From: Brachionus koreanus
Lineage: Eukaryota > Rotifera > Eurotatoria > Ploima > Brachionidae
Reading direction: 5' to 3'
DNA length: 64,000 nucleotides
Assembly (NCBI GenBank): GCA_016987375.1
Contig: PJRA01000313.1
Span: 3,322,361 to 3,386,360 of the forward strand
Shown here in pieces: positions 45,990-59,700 of this stretch. Made by a program: the position numbers and the translations under genes. The notes beneath the pieces are model-generated. The model was not told the origin of the DNA and made no database searches. It saw only the letters and a program-made list of their open reading frames with translations. The stretch's first letter is position 1. The number at the start of each line of letters is the position of its first letter.

Positions 45990-46148
45990 CGCTAATTTCT
46001 TAATCCTGTTGATGACCTTAATGATGAAGATGATATTAATGGTTTGGATGAGGGAGAGCAATTTTTGTTTGCGAGTGATTCAGACGAGGCCATATTTAAC
46101 AATGCATCTCCAAAACTCTTGACACCATCTTCAAGTCCAGTAGAACTG
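45990..46148 (+). pseudogene. Acidic protein fragment, possibly piggyBac transposase N-terminus
   Basis: A short reading (DDLNDEDDINGLDEGEQFLF, then SDSDEAIFNN) ends at a stop. Its base composition is much less AT-rich than the neighbourhood. piggyBac-type transposases often begin with such acidic stretches, and a piggyBac-like MITE lies 170 bases away. No catalytic domain follows, so the assignment is weak. Confidence 0.3.
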
Positions 46149-47666
46149 TAGAACTGTAGAAATTCTACAAAATTCTTTGCTTGAAAGTTAAAAACTAAAA
46201 ATTAGGAAGGAAGAAAGCTTCAAAAAATAAAAAAGAATTATAATTACTCAAATTAATTCCTAAAATTTAAACTTTCCCTTTAAATCGTGTCATATATAAT
46301 AGAACAAAATGTTTATAATTTTTGTATTTATTCTTTTAAAAGACAAAAGTAAGTTGTATAAATGCAACATACCATGTTGCACTTTGATGAATTTTGCAAT
46401 TAGAGAGTTTGCACATAATTAGAAGACTTTGACTTTTGGTGCAACTAAGTATGTTGCAGATTGTTTCACTTATAGAACCAATTAAAAGCCTTCAGAAAAA
46501 AAAGTTATTGGCTTTTTTAGCATTAATTTTTATTCTATTTTGTTATTTTGTAAAGAATTTCACAAAACCATGCACGTTCGCTTAAGTAAGGTAATTGAAA
46601 TTGAAAAAATTTTGAAAAAACTTCTAAACAAAAAGATTAAATCAAATGAAAACTAAACTCGGAGCTGGTTAGCCAATTTAGGTTAACCAATGTTTGGTCA
46701 ACCAGTTTAAAATTATCTAACCAAAAATTGGTCTTTTTGTTATCATAATTTCCAAAATAGATCTACTTCTCATCACAACTAATGATCTGTCTGAAAAACC
46801 CTTCATCCAGAGGATTTCAACTAGTTTACAGCAAATTTCATCACTATTAAATTAATTTTTTTGTAATCTTTTCATTTTGCACACTTTGACCTTCCACTAT
46901 ACATATTTGACGAGAATGTATGGTGTTAGTACATAAGAACAAAATTTTTATTCCCACATTAATCTATTCATAGTAATTTTAGCAATTTTTAGTTTTTTTT
47001 GGTTTTATCAAATCAATGAATTGAGAATAGTATCAATTATTTGATAATCAATTTATTTCGAAAAAAAATTTGACTAAAAGAATAAATTTAAAAATTAAGC
47101 TGATAACAATTGTTCTTTAAGAAAACACTCTAAATTTCTAAGGCACTTAGCCATTATCTATGTAAAATAGGCCGAAATCTTAAGAAATTTAAATTCAACT
47201 TTAAAGCTAAATCTAACTTGAATACAACGAAAATAGCTAAACCAATGTCGTCTTGATGAATAAATGTTAAAATTTTAAATGATAAAAATTCTTAACTCTT
47301 AAATCATTTTTTAACTTGTGACAAAAGCTTACGCAATATATTAAAGAAATCCAATCATCAATGTTTTAGCTCATGACTTTCAATAAATAAAGTTGGAAAT
47401 TAAACAAAAATAAGAGATAAATTATTTACCAGATAAAGTTGACGTTGATTTAACATTTATGAAAAAGCCTTTTTATTGCTGTTAACAAATAAGATAAATT
47501 TAAATTTGATTAGTCTATATCTATATAAGAATTTAAAACAATGATTTATCTAATTTAATTTTAAAAAATTTCCATTAATTTCAAAAATAGAAGTAGTTTT
47601 TTTTTAAACTGAATTTATTGCTTTAATAAATTGTCTTTATAAAAGATAGATTTTGATTTTTGAACT
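46149..47666. other. Intergenic with small inverted motifs
   Basis: No gene. Repeated short palindromic words occur: gcaacataccatgttgc near 46363 and ggttaaccaatgtttggtc near 46681. They could be ends of small inverted repeats, but no complete element can be drawn. Confidence 0.45.
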
Positions 47667-50554
47667 ATGAGCTTAAATAAAAAAAAATCATCAAGTCAAC
47701 TGCCAATCTATAACATCAGCACTTTGGACAATGATGAAATATATGCAGCTAATGCAAATTATGATATATACAGTGAAAAGAAATTGGAACAAACATTTAG
47801 CTACAATAAAGTAAAAGGCGATAATGTTCTAAAAAGTTCAGTCAATTATTTAAAAAAATACTACAATCCAACACCTAGTTGTATGAAAAACTATTTTAAT
47901 GATAGATTTCCGTTTTTCAAATGGATAAGAAAGTACAATTTTAAAAATGATTTTTTGAAAGACTTAATCGCCGGTCTTACTATCGGTATAGTTCACATAC
48001 CTCAAGGTAAACAAAGAAAAGTATTTTGAAAAAATTGCAGTCTTTTTTTTTGAGGTCTTGCTTATTCTTTGATGGCAGGTTTGCCTGCAATAAATGGACT
48101 TTACGTTTCTTTTATCAATGTTATCCTATACGTCATTTTTGGAACTTCCCGTCATTTGTCGACAGGTTTGAAAATTTAAAAGTTAAAATAAACAAGACTT
48201 CTTTATCTCTAATTCTAAGGAACATATGCCATAGTTAGTCTTATGGTTGCTTCGTCCATTAACAAATACAAAGGGGTGTTATATCCACTTAACAGCAATT
48301 CAACAGAAAATACAACTGAATCATTTCAAACTAGTACAGAGTACATTTCAAACGATCCAGATGATGCCCGTGTCCTTATTGCTACTTGTTTAGCTTTAAT
48401 TACTGGCTTGATTCAGGTTGTTTTTTCATTACTTCACATTGGGGTGGTGACAAAATTTCTATCCGATTCAATTGTAAATGGTTTTACTTGTGGCGCTGCA
48501 TTTCACGTTGTTGTTAGTCAAATTAGTACTCTTTTGGGAATTAAAATTGGTGATATTCACATTGCTTTCGTGCTTGTTGGGGTATTTTTTTAAGAATGAA
48601 TAATAAAATAAGATTTAGATTGAAAATTAAAGGAATTAATTGAAATTGGCAGCCATATTCTTCAAACAAAAATATTCACTTTGCTTATTTCTGTTATATC
48701 AATGATATTTTTATATGTAGTTAAGGTATTTATAAATGAAAAATTTAAAAAAAAACTACCTGTACCTGTCCCAGTTGAGCTTATCGTAGTTGTTGTTGGA
48801 ACAGTAGCTTCGTTTTTTGGAGAATTCAATAAAAAATATGATGTAATAATAATTGGACAATTAAAAAAAGGGTATAAATTAGATATTTTTTTTAGTATTT
48901 TTTTTTTCAAAAAAAAAATATTATGAAGTTTTCCAGCACCAAGTGTTCCACCAGTGAAATTATTTTCTACATTATTTGGAGACTCATTGGCAATAGCTAT
49001 TGTCTCATTTGCAATTAATGTTTCAATGGCTAAACTTTTCTCCAAAAAACACAAATATGAAATTAGTCCAAACCAAGAATTGTATGCATATGGTGTTGGA
49101 AATATTGCCTCTTCATTTTTTAGTGGGTTTCCATCATGTGTCGGTTTGTCAAGATGTGTGATTGTCGAAGATGTAGGAGGAAAAACTCAAGTACTTTCTC
49201 TCTTTTATTTTTTCAAGGATTTATAAATTTATAAAAAGGTCTATGGAATATTTGCTAGCATACTGGTTTTAGTTGTAATTTTATTCTTGGGTCCTTTGTT
49301 CGAAAGCTTGCCAAATGCATGTCTAGCGGCGATTATTGTAATAGCTTTGAAGTCGATGGTTTTAGAAGTTACAAATTTTCCTTCACTGTTAAAAAAAAGC
49401 AAAATAGAAGCAGTAATCATCTTATTCTTTATCTATATCATTTTATTATAAGGCTTTTTTGTCTAAAGTTGGGCTGGCTAATGACTTTTTTGGGCGTTAT
49501 GGTATTAGATGTAGATGTGGGTCTTTATATTGGTGTTGGTTTTTCTCTTCTTTTAGTAATTATTCGTTCCCAAAGGTAAAATTTCTAATAGATAAATTTA
49601 GAACTTGTGATAAATGCTTTCTTATCATTTAAAAAAAAAAGCTGATTTATTGCATGATTTTTTGAAATTTATTGCCGTCAAAAAGTTTAAATTACATTTG
49701 ATTTAAGAGCACGAGCAACTGTTTTAGGAAACATACCTGGAACAAGAGTATACGAATGTATTGATGCTTGTGATCAAGTAATATAAAAAATTGGAAAATT
49801 ATTTCTAAAAAAATTTATAACTTAATTTTAGGCCAGAGAATTTGATAATATTAAAATAATTAGATATGAAGAATCAATATATTACGCTAATGTTGATAAT
49901 TTTAAATACAAGATTGTTAAGTTATGTAATGTCAGACCGGATGAGATTCGTAAAAAGCTAAAAAAAACAAACTCTAGACCAAATAAAAAATGGGAGCATC
50001 ATAAAACAGCCAAAGAAATTTTAGATGGAATAAAACTCAAACACATTATTCTAGATTTTAGTTGCGTTAATTACATAGATTCTCAAGGTGTAAATGCTGT
50101 TATTCAAGTAAATTGTCAATTTAAATAGAAAGTTAATTGGAAAATAATATTTCTTCTAGCTTCATGAAGAATATAAAGAAATTGGAATCAATTTGAATAT
50201 AACTTATTGCAAACGTAGTATCTGAAATTTAAAAAAAAATTTTTTTATAAGTTTTTTATTTAAGGAATGGTAATAAGGTCTTTCAAGAAACATATGCAAC
50301 CGAATGCGATTGATTTAAATTTTATATTTGCTACCAATGATGATGCTGTCAGAAATATTCTATATCCTGCTAAGCCTATGATTAAAATAGAAGATTCTAG
50401 TAACTCGATTTATCAAAATGTAAGAATGAGCATATCTGATCCTGACGAAGAGCATAAATTTACATCAATTGTAATCAAAAAATTAAGAGATATAAATCGA
50501 GTCGATGAAGGAAATGAAGAAAGTGAAACAGACTTAGAAAATATGAAATTTTGA
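47667..50554 (+). CDS. SLC26/SulP-family anion transporter with STAS domain
   Basis: Eleven exons: 47667-48006, 48055-48165, 48220-48581, 48633-48871, 48929-49190, 49239-49412, 49469-49575, 49708-49777, 49832-50107, 50160-50217 and 50265-50554. Total 762 residues, all phases fit, normal SLC26 length. It moves anions such as chloride, bicarbonate or sulfate across the cell membrane. Seen: the SulP entry motif LKDLIAGLTIGIVHIPQG followed by LAYSLMAGLPAINGLYVSF; IFGTSRHLSTGTYAIVSLM; a glycosylation-rich extracellular loop (NSNSTENTTES); ELYAYGVGNIASSFFSGFP; and LGVMVLDVDVGLYIGVGFSL. The cytosolic STAS domain has VLGNIPGTRVYE and HIILDFSCVNYIDSQGVNAV, with a basic insert between its halves. The acidic C-terminus ends EESETDLENMKF. 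Which SLC26 member it is cannot be said by eye. Confidence 0.93.
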
Positions 50555-50809
50555 TAAAAATTTGTATATAATATAAATTTTTTTTTCTATTATTTTCAAG
50601 TTAATTTTAGAATTAATTTTATTTTCAAATAAATCAAAAAATTTGTTCGACTTTAGTGAACAGTAGCTTAAATTTATTTTTTGTCATTTATCTTTTTAAT
50701 TTTAGGCTATTATTATTTTCAAAATAAGTGATTATTAATTAATTTTGTAGATGAAAATTAAATTTGAAGCTCTAAATTTTTGATTTAATAAAAATAATAA
50801 TAAGCTATA

Positions 50810-51510
50810 GCAGCAAACTTGGGGAGCGAGACTAGATGCAATTTCGCAATGGAAGCTATCTTTTTGCGAAATAAAATTGTTAAACGGATGATTTGGTGTT
50901 AATATTTGGTGTACAGAAGAACATATGCATATGAAAACACAAGATTTGGCGAACAACGCTAAACCAACTGGACTCGAAATAAATGTGGCCAAAACAAAAG
51001 TAATGTGCATAAACACTAAATTGGACACCCCGATCACCATTGATGATTCACAAGTCGAGTGTGTAAACGAATTTACATCGAATAACGAATTAATTATGAA
51101 GCACCATTAGTACAACATTGGGAGCACAAAAAGACATTAAGAAAAGACTTGCTAAAGCAAAGATTACCTTTGCTAGACTCCGACCAGCTTGGAAATCAAC
51201 CAGCTATAGCAAGGAAACAAAACTCAAACTGTACAACTCTGTAGTAAAAGCAACACTGATGTACGGNNNNNNNNNNNNNNNNNNNNNNNNNNNNNNNNNN
51301 NNNNNNNNNNNNNNNNNNNNNNNNNNNNNNNNNNNNNNNNNNNNNNNNNNNNNNNNNNNNNNNNNNNNNNNNNNNNNNNNNNNNNNNNNNNNNNGCTCGC
51401 CGAAATGGGAATGACATGGGGAGAAGCAAGGGTGAAGGCAAAAGATCGACTTGAGTGGAAATCAAAAGTAATGACCCTATGCTCCACAAGGAGTGAATAA
51501 GGAAAAAAAA
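50810..51510 (+). mobile_element. LINE fragment (RTE/craniate-CR-type RT C-terminus) with gap
   Basis: Reads GLEINVAKTKVMCINTK, then KDIKKRLAKAKITFARLR and KLYNSVVKATLMYG up to the gap. After the gap it reads EMGMTWGEARVKAKDRLEWK and a stop after MTLCSTRSE. These are standard end-of-RT and C-terminal blocks of one group of non-LTR elements. It has stops and one frame change, and is inactive. Confidence 0.8.
51267..51394. other. Assembly gap (128 N)
   Basis: Run of N inside the LINE fragment, probably repeat-caused. Confidence 1.
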
Positions 51511-51789
51511 AATGCACAATTCAGTCTGGTTCATTCATATGTTATTCATTTTTGATTTTATTTTATTCAAAGACAAAAATGTTTATAAAATTAATTCTAA
51601 AATATTTGTCAATGGACTTAAAAAAAAGGTTTAAACTAATATTAAATATAAAGAATCAATTGAATACCTTTGGAAAAAAGTTCGTGTACAAAAACCTAAA
51701 ATTTGGATTATGTTCGTGGGTTTGTGGAGTTACGCACCAATGATCCATTGTCCATGAAACAATACAAATCTAATTTGATAAATTTTATA

Positions 51790-52840
51790 ATTTCACTAGA
51801 TTTACTTTTTTATCTCTTAGATAATAAAATAATTTCGAGGGCTCAACATGGCTTTATGCCATCAAGACTTGTTCGATAAACTTGTTGGAAACTATTGATC
51901 CTATTACTTCTTCACTGGCATCAGGCTTTCCAGTGGACATTATTTACACTGATTTTTCGAAAGCTATTAATATCTCACAATAAATTACTATCCAGACTCA
52001 GACAATATGGATTTGGTGAAAATATAGTAAGATGGATTTGTGACTTTCTGTCTGATTGTACTCAAAGAGTTGTTTTGGGGAACATTCGTCATGGCCTTCA
52101 GTTTTCAATGGTGTTTCTCAGGAATCTGTCTTAGGTCCTCTACTATTCATTATTTATATTAATGAGATGCTTGAAAAAATTGAAAATGAGTGCAAAGCCT
52201 ATGCAGATTACACAAAAATAATTGCAATCATTAAAAATTCTTTATCAAATTTGAGTCTTCAAGATGATTTCGACAAGATTGGCGAATTTTGAGAAAAATG
52301 TAAGGTCTTACACTTGGATAAAACAAACTCTAAATTTAATTACAAAATTGAAAAACAATCAGGAGAGAGACAAAGTCTTGTTAAAACCGTATGTGAACGA
52401 GATCTTGGAATATCTATAAAAAATAATATGAAATGAGTTGTAACTGCAAACAGGATGTTAGCCTAAATCAAAAGATAATTTAAATTACTAAACAAACACA
52501 GTACTACACTTTTATATAAATCACTTATTTGACCACATCTAGAGTACGTGATCAGCTCTTGGCATCCCTACTGTTTAAAAGATATAAACGAATTGGAAAG
52601 AAGAGCTACGAAACTTGCGCCGGACCTGAGAAAATTAAATTATATTGATAGATTGAATAAAATGGATCTTACCAACCTTCAAATAAGAAGGCAGAGAGGT
52701 GACCTTATTCAGATGTTCAAAATTGTTAACAAACTAGAAATTATAAATCTTGTGAATGACCCTTGTCTAAATACTGAGAAAAGAAAATATGATCTCAAAT
52801 CTCACAATAGAACTATTTACATTTTCTTCCTGTAAATAGT
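51790..52840 (+). mobile_element. Decayed jockey/CR1-like LINE reverse transcriptase
   Basis: Several frames carry successive RT blocks: ISRAQHGFMPSR, HNKLLSRLRQYGFGENIVRW, VLGPLLFIIYINEML, then CKAYADYTKI, where the catalytic YADD/FADD box has lost its second Asp. CKVLHLDKTNSKFNYKI, PHLEYVISSWHPYCLKDINE and RRATKLAPDLRKLNYIDRL follow. Multiple shifts and stops make it dead. It is of the same broad class as 13960-14960. Confidence 0.85.
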
Positions 52841-53754
52841 TCGGTTAGAACTGGTTGATCGATTTTGCTGTGACAACAGACTTTGGCAGCACATTCGATT
52901 TCTTCACTATTCATTTTGATAGAAAGTTTTACCTAGCTTCACATTTTTACCTAGCAGCTATGAACAAATGCAATGCTTTCATTATCTTACTTCTTCACTT
53001 GGTCCTTCATTATTCATTGAACTTCTAAGTATACGATTCATTTGGTATAATTTTAACAATTAATTTCTTTAATACAGGTCTCTTCAGAATAGAAGCCTTA
53101 AAATAAATACAGCTGACTTTTTGTTTAATTAAGAAAATTTAATGACAAAAATTTAACTTGATAGTTTCTTAACTGAAATTTTTAATTTTTTGCTTTGTAT
53201 TTGATCAATTTATGAAAATATACACTTTATTTTCATATGGAAAATTTTCACAGAAAAATTTTAAGTTACTTATCATTCGCCATATTTTGCATCGATTTAA
53301 TTAAAAAAAAACAAGTTATTTGAATAAGGTTAGGTATTAAAAATTCTCATAAAATATTTTTATATATTTTTATGCTAAATTGAGCAAGCAAATGTTTTAA
53401 AATTAATTTTCTAAAAAACATTCTAATCATCAGAGATCTATTTCTTGAATCAAAGATCGCAGGGATTTTTAAACCTATTTTATTAAAATATTTAAAAAAA
53501 ATTTTTTTTGTTATTGTGAATAATTTTTTGTATGAATTGAAAAGTCTTTTTTAAAAATTTTATTTTTTTCAAACAAATCAAAAAAAATAATATTGACTGA
53601 ACTTGCTATCATGATGAATAAAAAAATATCACCAATAAAAAATAAAAAAACTTTTGAGCAATTTTAAATTTTACTAAAGTAAATTTAAAAATAAGAAAAT
53701 ACTTTTTCTCAAACACGGAAAATAAAAATAAAAAGCTTTTAAAAACATTCTTTT
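52841..53754. other. Intergenic
   Basis: LINE 3' tail, then AT-rich sequence to the end of the ABCA gene. No gene recognised. Confidence 0.55.
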
Positions 53755-56700
53755 TTAAACAGAACTTACGTCATCATTTAAAATAGATCCTGGCAAATTT
53801 CTAGAAGAATTCGATTTAATTAAAACTGATTCTAAGCCAGGTCGGTTTAAAACAAGTTTGCCACTAGAAGAAAAAAAATCAAAATCAATCAAATTATCAT
53901 CAATGTTATCGATCAGAACATCTTCAGCTAGATTAATTATTTCATCATTGAAAAATTTTTTATTACATCTTATGTTCTCTATTTCTTCTTCACTTTCATC
54001 AAAATGATCTTCTTTTTTTGAAGTTTGTTTTCTTACGAAATTGACAAATACATTATCCAAAGTATTCTGACTCAATGAATAATCGCAAATATTAAATTTT
54101 AGCTTATTCAATTCTATTAGTCTGTAAATATCTCCTATGTCATATGATTCTGACTCGGGAGTTCTCAATTCAAATTGATAAACATTGTTGAAATTCCTCT
54201 CCTTTAATTTGCAGTAAGGGTCGATATTTTTTTTAAGTTCTCTCATTATACTACATATGTATTTATTGTTGGAAAAACCAGTATCGTATGCTCTTGATGA
54301 AGTGCATTGATCTTTGTTTGAAGCATTTGAAATCGTCTCTTGATTGCTAGGCATTTCTTTCAGCTTTACTGTTAATGTATAGCCGTCGCCAAATTTTGTT
54401 TTCAAATGTTGAACACTTCCAATACACCTAAACGAACCATCAACCATAATTGCCTTTAGTAAAAAAAAAAATTTTAAATTTATTGTATTCATTATTATTA
54501 AAAAAATATCTTATTTAAAAAATTATAAATTTTAATTAAGATTTAATTCAAGTTAAAAAAAAGGACCAGAAAAAATTTATGTAAAAAAGAAAAAAAAATA
54601 CCAGTCTAGTGCATAGGGCCTCGCATTCTTCCATCGAATGAGAGGTTAAGAGGACAGATTTTTTCTTAATTTTTGTTAAATTTAGGATTTCCTGCCAAAG
54701 CTTTCGCCTCGAAACAGGATCTTGTCCTGATGTAGGTTCATCCAAGAAAATAATCGTTGGATTTCCAACCAAAGCAATTGCTGTGGATAATTTTCTTTTA
54801 TTGCCTAAGCTCAATTCTCCAACAGGTTTATCTCCATACTGAACCAAGTCCAATCTTTCTAATAAACTACGACTAAGTACACTTTCATGCATTGCTTTAA
54901 CACCTCTGATTCTTGCAAATAAACGAATATGTTCATCGGGAGTAAGTTCTTCGTATAAGGCATCAAACTGAGGACAATAACCAATTTTTGACCAAAACAA
55001 TTTTTTTTTTTCTAGTGCATCAACCAAATCTATCCAATTTCTTACAAGAATTTCACCATTGGTCGGACAAAGATCAGTTGTAAGCATTTTAAATGTAGTT
55101 GTTTTACCTGCACCATTTACCCCTAAAAGACCAAAGCATTCTCCTTCAGGTATTCCGAAACTTAAATTTTTAACTGCTATAAATTTTTTGTTTCGTTTGA
55201 AAAAATTTCTTATCGAAAAATCATTTAATTTTGTGTAAGCTTTTCTAATGCCTTTAATTATTAATTGATCACCATTTACACGGCCATTCTCTATTCTCAA
55301 TCTTTCCATTTTTACATCAGAATCCTCATTTTTAGCAATATACACCAATTTCTGTTTGTCTTGGAAGATTTTTTTTATCCATTTAAACTTGAAAAACTCG
55401 TATTCGAGCAACAGAGTGAATATCCAAGAGACAAAGCCTATACAAGCCATGGCAACTAAATTTCGAGTAGTAATATCCCATTCGAAAGGCGACCTAATCT
55501 TAGAAATCTGTCCTGTCTTAGTGTAAAATGTGTTGTAATAATCATTGTAGGCTATGTCGATTAGACCTCTTCCTAGGCAATAAGGTGGAAACATGAGAAA
55601 AGCAATTTTGACAAAATCGAAGACAAATTTGAGCTGAGTGTCAAAGGAAAATACCTGAAGCAAAAAGCTCGATTCAACACATGTAATGCCAGTGAATAGA
55701 TTTATCACTATTAGAAATATGTAAGCACTTGATGGTTCCTTAAATATAAATGTCATTGGATACATCAATGGACTTACACTCCAACCATAAAACAAAAATA
55801 AAAGTATCACTGCTGGATAATTGCTGCCATGCACATAGGCTGGAACATCAAATATTTTAAAAATGATTATAACACATGCAGCTGGTAGCATGTAGTTTAT
55901 CATGTCCCATAAAAAATTAGTAATCCAGTACAAAAATGGATTTAAACCCATGAGAAATTGAAGATGTAGTGATTTTATTGAACGTTCATAGACCAAAAAA
56001 AGAACAAATGATGCATTTACAAAGCTCATTGCCACTATGGTAAATATTGAAATAAGCACATCAGAGCCTTGTAATAAATATTCTGTGCTAAGGTAATTAT
56101 TTGTTTGATTCATTGGATGATTTATAACGCTAATTCCGTATTCATTCAAGCGAATATTAGCATTGTTTAAATTTTTCTTCACATTGGCTCTTAGGATAGC
56201 ATTATTTAGAACATTAAGAAATATTGGCATTGAATGAAACCCCTTGTTATTGTACCAAATACGTGCAAGACGCTGTTTTTCCAAATTTTGAACTTGTTCA
56301 TTCAAATTTGTATACTTGTCAACAATCTTGTCTTTGTCGAAGCTAAGTCCTCCATATCGTTTTAGACGATACATGTCTGTTGTTGACAAATAATATTCTG
56401 TTTCATTTTCACCACTGATATTCAACAATGTTTCATGAGTAATTGTTTTAAATGATGGTGGCATGTCAAATCCCTCAGAACACATGAATCCAGAATTGTC
56501 CTTCATACACTGACATTTTGGAGTAAAGCTACCAAATTTAGTGTTTTTAATAGTTGATTTTACCGAAATGTTGTTAATTTGAAAATTTTTCAAATCTATA
56601 TCACAATTTTGATTGAAAACAATTTTACAAAATTGACTAAAACCAAAATAACTTTGATTAAAAATTAGTCCATTTGACTCATAATCTTTGTTTATTATAT

Positions 56701-59700
56701 CACTGATGCTGAGATTTTTTTCATTTAGTGTGCAAGTGGACGCGATACCAGCAAGTCCAAATAAACTCTCAATAATGTCTTTACTTGGAGCAGATTTGTT
56801 CCAAGTATCGACAGTTTGGTTGGGATTGAAAGAGAAAGGCACGTGAATGCCTCCTGGCTTTGTTAGAGGATAAAACTGCGCTGGACTTAGTTCCAAAGGA
56901 GGTAAGTCGAGGAAGCCAGGTGCCGAAAGAGCCACAGTCATTGCTATGCTAACAAAACAAGCAGGCAGAATTATTTGTGTCAAAAGACTTTTCCAATTTC
57001 TTTTATTGTACAAAAATTTTTTAATGACTAGAGATTTAATTTGTCTAAAATAAAGTCTGTATCCAGTTTCTAAATCTGAATAAATGTAGTCTAAATTGTA
57101 AAGAGATTCATCAATTGAATTTTTTTCCGCACTTTTTTCTTTGGTTTTATCAGAACCGGTATTTAGCTCAACAGCTTTGACAAATATTTCTTCTAATGAC
57201 ACATCATGTACACCATAAGACTTAACCCTAATTGATTGTAAATTTTTTTCCAATTCTTTGAAGAGATTCCAGTAGTTTTGATTTGAGCGTTCGTGCAAAG
57301 GCAACACAAATTGATATTCTCTTAATGTTTCGGCTTTAAGGAAAGCAGATGGAACAAATTGTCGTATTAGATCAAGGATTTCGTTGGCATATTTAATTTT
57401 GAGTAGATCAGAGATTTTTTCACTAGTTATTATACAAAATTCGGAAAGATTCTCAAGTGATTTTATATAAGGAGACTCGACTCCATTGAGATTAAATTCT
57501 TGTTCATAAAACTCAATATCTTGATTAATTAATTCACAATCTTTTACCAGCGTTAAGTTGTTTCCTTCACCAAGGGCATTTTTTAGAAACAAAGAGGTTC
57601 CGCAACACTGAAGCTTTCCATTTGAAATTATAGCAATTCGGTCTCCTAAGAGTTCAGCTTCATCCATATGATGAGTAGAAAGAATTATGGTCCTTCCTTG
57701 TTTGTATTTGAGAAGTAAATCCCATATCGCTCTTCTTGCATGTGGATCAACTCCAGCAGTCTAAAAAATGTTCATTTTAATTTTTAAAATTAAATTATTT
57801 AGCATGATGTTAATCGAATATAAATTTATTAAAGTCTAAGAACTAATGAAATGAGATGTCAGAAAATAGGTCTAATCAAAATTAAAATTACAATTAATAT
57901 TTAAAAATTGGGCGCTGGCTTCAACTTTAACTCTGTTACCATGATCTGACATTCTTACACTAAATAACTCATCAAGTTATTTATCTTGATATTTTGATTA
58001 AATTAATTTAAAGTTTCATCGTTATTGTAATGACTATTGCCTACAATCTTTCTAATTTTCAATGTTTTAATTGACATTATCTTGATTTCTGATTAACATT
58101 TTTTAATCAATTCTTTTACTTTCAAAGTGTAAAACTTTGTTTCATTTACTAGATAAAAGAGCAAACTCAAAGTCAGGCCCAATATCTATTATACTTGGTC
58201 ACATCAACGAACAATCTAACTTATACTCATCGCGTCTCTTTAGACGTTAAAAATAATCAAATCATGGACTCAAAGGGATCAAAATCCCGTAGTCCCTTCG
58301 GTCAATTATCCGAAAACCATCCATTCATCATCATCATTTACAAATAATCTAATCAAGATATATTGATTATCCTACAACATTTGGTAATTTCTAGCTTAAT
58401 ATTTCTTCTTTTTATCTTGAGCCATCAAATAATTAAACATTTCTGATGTATCCTACAACTCTGAATTTTCATTTCAAATTCTAATTTAATTTGATTTTTT
58501 GATTGTATCTATTTTTTTTAATTCTTATAAAAATAGTTTTAGACAGACTTGTACAAAAGTCAGAAAAAAAAGTCTCAACAAGTCATTAAAAAGTCAAAGT
58601 CTTGACTTTGACTTTTTAATTATTATTACCCCATCTTTAAATTAATACAAAATTTTTCAAATTCAAATTTCAAATAAAAATTACTCGCAAAAACCCGCTA
58701 AAAATAATGTAATTGTTAAATATATTAGCAAAAAATAATTTAAAAAAAATATGAAGGTGGGCACAAAGTACGCCCGATTTATATAATTGGGTTTTAAAAT
58801 ATTTATCAATTCCAGCACCATCAGGTTCAATTGAGCGAACATTTTCATATGCTGGCTATATAAACAGACCACATAGATCAAGAATGACAGTAAAAAATTT
58901 AGAAAATACAACACTTTTGCGGTGTAATTTTGATCTTTTAAAGATTTAAGTTAAAGCTAAACATTTATTAATTAAAAACTATCTTTGAGTTGAATAAATA
59001 ATTCCTAAAATACTTAATTCTTTTATTAAAATATAATAAGTAAGTATATGAAATAAAAATATTTACTAATTAATAATTAATTTTAATCGCAAATAAAATT
59101 TCTTTAAAGAATCAAATTTCAGTTCTGGCCAACAAAGACAATTCAATTCTGATATAAGTTAAATAAATTGAATCAAAATAAAAATTAAGTGAAATTTGCA
59201 AACTAAAAACCATGAAAATATTTTTTAAGTCAAAGTCAAGACTTGTACTTGTCTTTAGACTTTTGACTTTTAAACAACTCTGGTTTTAGAATAAATTATT
59301 AAAGAAAAATTTCTTTTTTTTTAAATTGCTGATTTTTACGAGTAAAAATTTTGTTAAAACTTACCGGCTCATCTAGTATAACCAAATTAGCGTCACCTAC
59401 AAACGATATAGCAACACTTAATTTTCGCTGCATTCCACCGGATAGAGTATGCACCAAATTATTTCTTTTCTTGGCCAAGTCTGTATCAATCAAAAAATTT
59501 TCTATAAGCTCATCAATAGCCGTATCGCTAATAAACTTAATTTTTGCATAAAACCACAGATGTTCTTCAACAGTCAATTTGTCGAACAGAATGTTATGTT
59601 GAGGACAAAATCCTAAATTTTTGCGTATCTCATTAATTTCAGTTAAAATATCTTTGTCATATATTAACGCACTACCGCTGGTTGCAGGTAGCAAACCGGT

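Noticed and set aside
48662..49054. 130-residue minus-strand frame
   Set aside because: Antisense to SLC26 exons 4 and 5.
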